64,000 bases of DNA from assembly GCA_004352715.1 (NCBI GenBank), contig SCFE01000038.1, positions 1,242,711-1,306,710 on the forward strand, in the 5' to 3' direction. This document shows, piece by piece, positions 59,843-64,000 of the stretch. This DNA is from Hofstenia miamia. Its lineage: Eukaryota > Xenacoelomorpha > Acoela. The first letter of the stretch is position 1. Each line of letters opens with the position of its first letter. The translations under genes were made by a program, and so were the position numbers. The notes beneath the pieces are model-generated. The model ran no database searches. It saw nothing but the letters and a program-made list of their open reading frames with translations, and was not told the origin of the DNA.

Positions 59843-61215
59843 TTTAGAATACTTCGCTGCAGTTTACAGTCATTTCGTCTTCTAAGTAGTGGCTCTCAGT
59901 TGGGTGACCTGGGCAGTGGCTCCGGACACGTAAATAATATTTATTGTGATATTTTGTAATTCATAAATTTTAGGGAGGTGGAGCCGGGGGATCTATTCGT
60001 GATGCTGGTGGAGCAATGGGCAAGCGGCAAGCAACTCTTGAAGAAAAGTATTTTAGAGATCTCGTAAATATTTTTTATTTGCTAAATTAAGATTATGTAT
60101 ACATGTATTATTATTATAAGGGTTTCCATAAGTATAAATGGGTTTGCCGATTTTCTGTAAAAATTTAAATGAAACATGGAAACAGATTTAAAAATTAGGA
60201 CTAGATGGTATAATTATTAGCATTGGCGAAACTTGAGTATTACTTTTACAAATTCCTCGATGACTGGTTTTATATATGTGTGAAGAAAAAATACCAATTT
60301 CTGAAAACCATCGAAAATGAAGTATTGTGTACATGTAATTAATACATTAAGTTTTCCTAAAACTGAGTATAGCTTTACAACAGTGGCTGCCTCCTATATA
60401 CCTATAAATTTAACATAGTAAGCAGTAATCGACCAGAGTACGGTCGATGAAGTTTGTTTATTAACTGCTATCTACTTGATCGACAAGCATTCTGGCCGAT
60501 TAATGCTTACTATGTTAAATTTATATGCACAATAGAGTTCAATCGATGGTTCAAATTCTCATGTAAAAATTTTTAGATTGGACAAAAATTAGGCCAACTT
60601 GACAAAAACAATTTTAAGTTTTTTCGTTCTAGCTAATTTGATCTTGGGTTTTTGGCTTTTGGACCTTCAGATGAAATCTTCCTCGAATGAGCTATAAACT
60701 TCCAAAATCCATTGAGTAGAAAATTAGTAACAAAATTTCCCATTTTGACTGCTTACCTCGAAGCATATTTTTTTCTAATAACGGTCGAATCGTCGCTAGC
60801 CAATGGGATTAACGTTTTAAAGCGACGGAAGCAGACAGGCAGTAACGGTTGAGCTCACTATCAACTCCCTCTGGTCGAATAATTTGTTAACGATTTTGAC
60901 CTTTTTGGATAAGCTGACTAATGTTTAATATGCAATCCGGATTTATAAAACATCATTGGGATGCTATTTATATAATGTGTGGTATTTGATTTCAAATTAT
61001 TAATATAAATGTCTTACATAGAAATTGTGCTAAGAGGCTTTGTTAATGTATTCACTGCTTCTTTTTAGCAAAAACAACAGCTTAAAAAGATGAAGGATGA
61101 CCATAAAGATGAAATTAGTCATCATGAATTGGAAATAAAGCGTTTGCAAAGTGTTATTGAGCGACATAAAAAAGAAATTGCAGATATTCAGGACGAAGAA
61201 AGTGAACTTAAGTGA
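59843..61215 (+). CDS. ATP5IF1: Mitochondrial ATPase inhibitor IF1, 5' end unresolved
   Basis: Binds F1-ATPase in the mitochondrial matrix and blocks ATP hydrolysis when pH and membrane potential fall. Three exonic pieces join in phase 0: one ending at 59929 (SGH, donor CAC|GTAAAT), 59974-60063 (GGGAGGSIRDAGGAMGKRQA, then TLEEKYFRDL) and 61069-61215 (KQQLKKMKDDHKDEISHHEL... to stop). SIRDAGGAMGKR...EEKYF is the inhibitory region; the third exon is the histidine-containing coiled coil (SHHELEIKRLQSVIERHKKE). The piece before 59929 reads FRILRCSLQSFRLLSSGS, an arginine/serine-rich, acid-free matrix-targeting signature, but this frame has no ATG back to a stop at about 59790. The start codon must be on an upstream exon or a different splice form. 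Confidence 0.9.
60403..60525. repeat. Near-perfect inverted repeat hairpin in IF1 intron 2
   Basis: Arms 60403-60437 and 60491-60525 are each 35 nt and complementary at 33 positions, with a 53-nt loop. Either strand could form a stable stem. It could be a tiny MITE or a hairpin RNA precursor; no sequence feature decides between them. Confidence 0.75.
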
Positions 61216-61243
61216 TGTCAAAACAATTTTTCTAGAAATGTCT

Positions 61244-61249
61244 AATAAA
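61244..61249 (+). terminator. Poly(A) signal of IF1
   Basis: AATAAA lies 29 nt after the IF1 stop codon (61213-61215) and is followed by T-rich sequence, a conventional cleavage and polyadenylation context. Confidence 0.7.
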
Positions 61250-61789
61250 ACTTTATTTTCTCCAATTTTTTAATACATTTTGATTTAAATCTAGTTAATG
61301 TGTACATCAGTAATGTGACATTAATATCAATTGATGTGATTTGAATTCTGAAATGTATCATGCACGAACAAATATTTCTTTTTTATTTTAAATTTTTATA
61401 TTTAACTTAACTGGTTGCATTGTTTTTGGACGAACAATTTTATTGTAAGTTGCACTTAATAAATGGAGTGTTGCAAGCGGTAAAAAAATTTCTAAAATTT
61501 TAGATTAAATCGAAAATTTGCTAAAATTTTGATGGTGTCATGGCTTGAAACTGTGGCTTTTATATATATATATATATATATCGAATTTCATTTAGTTGAA
61601 CACTTTTTCTTATAATTTTAAGAAAAATATTCAAATATATTTCAACTTACAAAGTCATCGTCAGTTTTACAAATAATTCCCTATATTTTTTGCTTGATTT
61701 CAAAATATTTTATTTCGCTAAATCTTAATTATTGGTAGCAATAGTTTATATATGTAATCGTCTTTTGTATTTAGACTTGGTTGAAATCA

Positions 61790-61910
61790 GGCATTGTTAT
61801 TTTAATCGCAATTAATCGTATGAAAAAAATTTCGGTGATAGATTAATTGTAATCGCTGCTGCCACGCGATTAAAAATCGCGTTTAATCGTTGATTAATCT
61901 ACTTCTGATT
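61790..61910. repeat. ATTAATCG/CGATTAA repeat cluster
   Basis: Several copies of AATCG...ATTAATCG in both orientations (TTAATCGCAATTAATCG; GCGATTAAAAATCGCG; TTGATTAATC). It resembles subterminal sequence of a DNA transposon; no paired end was found. Confidence 0.35.
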
Positions 61911-61949
61911 AAAAATATTCAAAATACAATATATTGTTATTACACAGAT

Positions 61950-62223
61950 TAATTAGATTTCAGCTATGCCCCCAATTTCGCTGTCCGACCTCAAAAATTT
62001 GAGCGATGCCCAGTTTGCCTCCGCTGTTGGTGGTCTGAAGAAAGACGCCATCATTTCGTTGTTACGCCAAGCGGTCTCTGCTCTCTCTACCTCGACTCCG
62101 TCCTCCAATGATGGCCCTGACGTCATATCATCCTTATCTGACTCCCTAACAAAGCTTTCCTCTGATGTTTCCTCTCTACAATCCCAAATGTTCTCCTACA
62201 GTGCTGCTGCCTCGCGTTCTGTC
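61950..62223 (+). mobile_element. LINE family D 5' part with ORF1 start
   Basis: ORF1 starts at 61966 (MPPISLSDLKNLSDAQFASA) and is open for 86 residues into the gap. It includes a serine/leucine heptad stretch (SLSDSLTKLSSDVSSLQSQM) likely to form a coiled coil, as ORF1 proteins of LINEs often do. It is clearly richer in G+C than its surroundings. A second copy lies inverted at 53921-54232. The rest of the element is lost in Ns. Confidence 0.6.
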
Positions 62224-63223
62224 NNNNNNNNNNNNNNNNNNNNNNNNNNNNNNNNNNNNNNNNNNNNNNNNNNNNNNNNNNNNNNNNNNNNNNNNNNNNN
62301 NNNNNNNNNNNNNNNNNNNNNNNNNNNNNNNNNNNNNNNNNNNNNNNNNNNNNNNNNNNNNNNNNNNNNNNNNNNNNNNNNNNNNNNNNNNNNNNNNNNN
62401 NNNNNNNNNNNNNNNNNNNNNNNNNNNNNNNNNNNNNNNNNNNNNNNNNNNNNNNNNNNNNNNNNNNNNNNNNNNNNNNNNNNNNNNNNNNNNNNNNNNN
62501 NNNNNNNNNNNNNNNNNNNNNNNNNNNNNNNNNNNNNNNNNNNNNNNNNNNNNNNNNNNNNNNNNNNNNNNNNNNNNNNNNNNNNNNNNNNNNNNNNNNN
62601 NNNNNNNNNNNNNNNNNNNNNNNNNNNNNNNNNNNNNNNNNNNNNNNNNNNNNNNNNNNNNNNNNNNNNNNNNNNNNNNNNNNNNNNNNNNNNNNNNNNN
62701 NNNNNNNNNNNNNNNNNNNNNNNNNNNNNNNNNNNNNNNNNNNNNNNNNNNNNNNNNNNNNNNNNNNNNNNNNNNNNNNNNNNNNNNNNNNNNNNNNNNN
62801 NNNNNNNNNNNNNNNNNNNNNNNNNNNNNNNNNNNNNNNNNNNNNNNNNNNNNNNNNNNNNNNNNNNNNNNNNNNNNNNNNNNNNNNNNNNNNNNNNNNN
62901 NNNNNNNNNNNNNNNNNNNNNNNNNNNNNNNNNNNNNNNNNNNNNNNNNNNNNNNNNNNNNNNNNNNNNNNNNNNNNNNNNNNNNNNNNNNNNNNNNNNN
63001 NNNNNNNNNNNNNNNNNNNNNNNNNNNNNNNNNNNNNNNNNNNNNNNNNNNNNNNNNNNNNNNNNNNNNNNNNNNNNNNNNNNNNNNNNNNNNNNNNNNN
63101 NNNNNNNNNNNNNNNNNNNNNNNNNNNNNNNNNNNNNNNNNNNNNNNNNNNNNNNNNNNNNNNNNNNNNNNNNNNNNNNNNNNNNNNNNNNNNNNNNNNN
63201 NNNNNNNNNNNNNNNNNNNNNNN
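62224..63223. other. Assembly gap of exactly 1000 N
   Basis: A round-number N run, so the true gap size is probably unknown. Open frames predicted across it are meaningless. Confidence 0.99.
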
Positions 63224-63275
63224 CAATAAATTAATTGCAAAAATATGCTAGTTTATCAATATAACAGTTATAGAA

Positions 63276-63336
63276 CTAACCCAAACCCCTTCTCCAACCT
63301 CAACATTAACCCAACCCATACCCCTAACATTATGTA
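63276..63336 (-). repeat. CCCTAA-like degenerate repeat
   Basis: Units such as AACCCAAACCCC, TTAACCCAACCC and ATACCCCTAAC, the complement of the TTAGGG-like tract at 5280-5445. It is close to the second mariner relic, as the first tract is close to the first relic. Confidence 0.55.
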
Positions 63337-63417
63337 GAAGGAATATGCACATTTATAAATAATATCAGTAAGTTTCTATATGAATTATAAAATAATTATA
63401 ACATACTACTATTAATA

Positions 63418-64000
63418 TAGGCTGTATCATAAAACAACGACCGCAAATATATATTTAAGCAAAAAACGGCAAAACGAGTTTAGATGTAATTACCATCTAT
63501 TTCTATTATCTTCCTCATGTGATCTACAGCATCTTCCAAGGCTTTGTACATTCTTTGTTTCGTGAACTTTGGCAGCTCAGCCGCGAGAAAGTCACTAATT
63601 TCTTGAGATGACTCAAAGGGTTTTGTAAGCGCTTCTAGCCATGGGAAGATATACCTATCGCAAAGATTTACATCCGGTGAATAGATCGGATGCCGAATAA
63701 GGCGAATGTTTCTTCCGTCCAAATATTGTGATGTTTCTGCAGCTGAGTGAGGTCTGGCATTGTCATGCTGTAGCCTCATGTTTTCCGGATAAATTGGGAC
63801 CTGCTGCTGACGTAAAAAATGTTCTAAATTTGTGAGGAAATCAACATATCTATTAGAAGTAATATGTTCGTTTGTAGCTAATACTTCGAAATAGTGATAA
63901 CCCTGCTTAGAAGCTCCCACGATGACAAGCAACGTCATATGATGGGTGTTTGTATAATGCTTGTATGCATATAAATAAAACTATGGTTTCTGGCGGTCGT
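63418..64000 (-). mobile_element. Mariner-like relic keeping the catalytic half
   Basis: The left end TAGGCTGTATCAT, running into AACGACCGC, matches the element at 4387, and TCTGGCGGTCGT at 63989-64000 is the start of the right inverted repeat, cut by the window edge. TA precedes the left end (63416-63417). The right-hand 70 bp match 4997-5067. The transposase N-terminus is missing: sequence corresponding to the upstream untranslated region joins directly to the catalytic domain near 63935. Confidence 0.82.
63480..63938 (-). pseudogene. Mariner transposase catalytic fragment (DD34D)
   Basis: A 152-residue frame. QHDNARPHSA carries the second catalytic aspartate and HPIYSPDVNLCDRYIF the third; exactly 34 residues separate them, the mariner D34D spacing. 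The first catalytic aspartate and the DNA-binding domain are deleted, so the product cannot be active. The ATG at 63938 lies at the deletion junction and is probably not an authentic start. GASKQGYHYFEVL resembles the segment just after the first catalytic motif in mariners. Confidence 0.85.

Noticed and set aside
62123-63240. Long open frames across the 1000-N gap.
   Set aside because: Apart from the LINE ORF1 start at 61966 they are gap artefacts.
1-64000. CRISPR arrays, bacterial operons, ribosome binding sites or prophage-like modules.
   Set aside because: Spliced genes, AATAAA signals, LINEs and MITEs show eukaryotic nuclear DNA; no direct-repeat/spacer array was seen.

Overview
The window is animal nuclear DNA: strongly AT-rich by eye, with spliced genes, degraded non-LTR retrotransposons (LINEs), DNA transposons and non-autonomous elements (MITEs), microsatellites and five long N gaps. 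Three conserved eukaryotic genes are recognisable: an inturned (INTU) ciliogenesis/planar-polarity gene, an RCE1 CAAX protease and a mitochondrial ATPase inhibitor IF1. Inturned points to a ciliated metazoan. TTAGGG-like degenerate repeats, introns of 42-43 bp and a possible RCE1-INTU operon with trans-splice-like acceptors would suit a tunicate or another invertebrate with spliced-leader splicing. The species cannot be named from this sequence.

Layout. 1-12.9 kb: no recognisable host gene; a mariner relic (4.4-5.1 kb), TTAGGG-like repeats, a 1.24-kb tandem duplication (6.25-8.71 kb) and a long-TIR TA-flanked element (9.97-10.89 kb). 12.97-13.41 kb: one unrecognised cysteine-rich, probably membrane-anchored protein exon. 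13.8-14.6 kb: hAT-like MITEs. 17.2-23.4 kb: a LINE graveyard, with a minus-strand family rearranged into an 845-bp tandem unit and a better preserved plus-strand element. 28.2-48.1 kb (minus): the INTU gene, with 16 coding exons joined by eye in consistent reading phase and introns that carry MITEs and a 2.5-kb LINE. 48.5-49.3 kb (minus): intronless RCE1, directly upstream of INTU on the same strand. 52-55.5 kb: LINE fragments in both orientations around gaps. 56.6-58.3 kb: a hAT-like MITE with a TTA-flanked element nested inside it. 59.8-61.2 kb (plus): the IF1 gene. 61.95-62.2 kb: the start of a LINE ORF1. 63.4-64 kb: a second mariner relic, cut by the window end.

The host genes do not form one pathway. 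INTU acts with Fuzzy at the cilium base, RCE1 trims prenylated CAAX proteins in the ER, and IF1 restrains mitochondrial ATP synthase. RCE1 and INTU may share a transcript: an AATAAA and a 3' splice acceptor lie between them, and each start codon sits a few bases after an acceptor-like AG. Four single-N joins, three of them clearly flanked by duplicated sequence, warn that some local repeats may be assembly artefacts.
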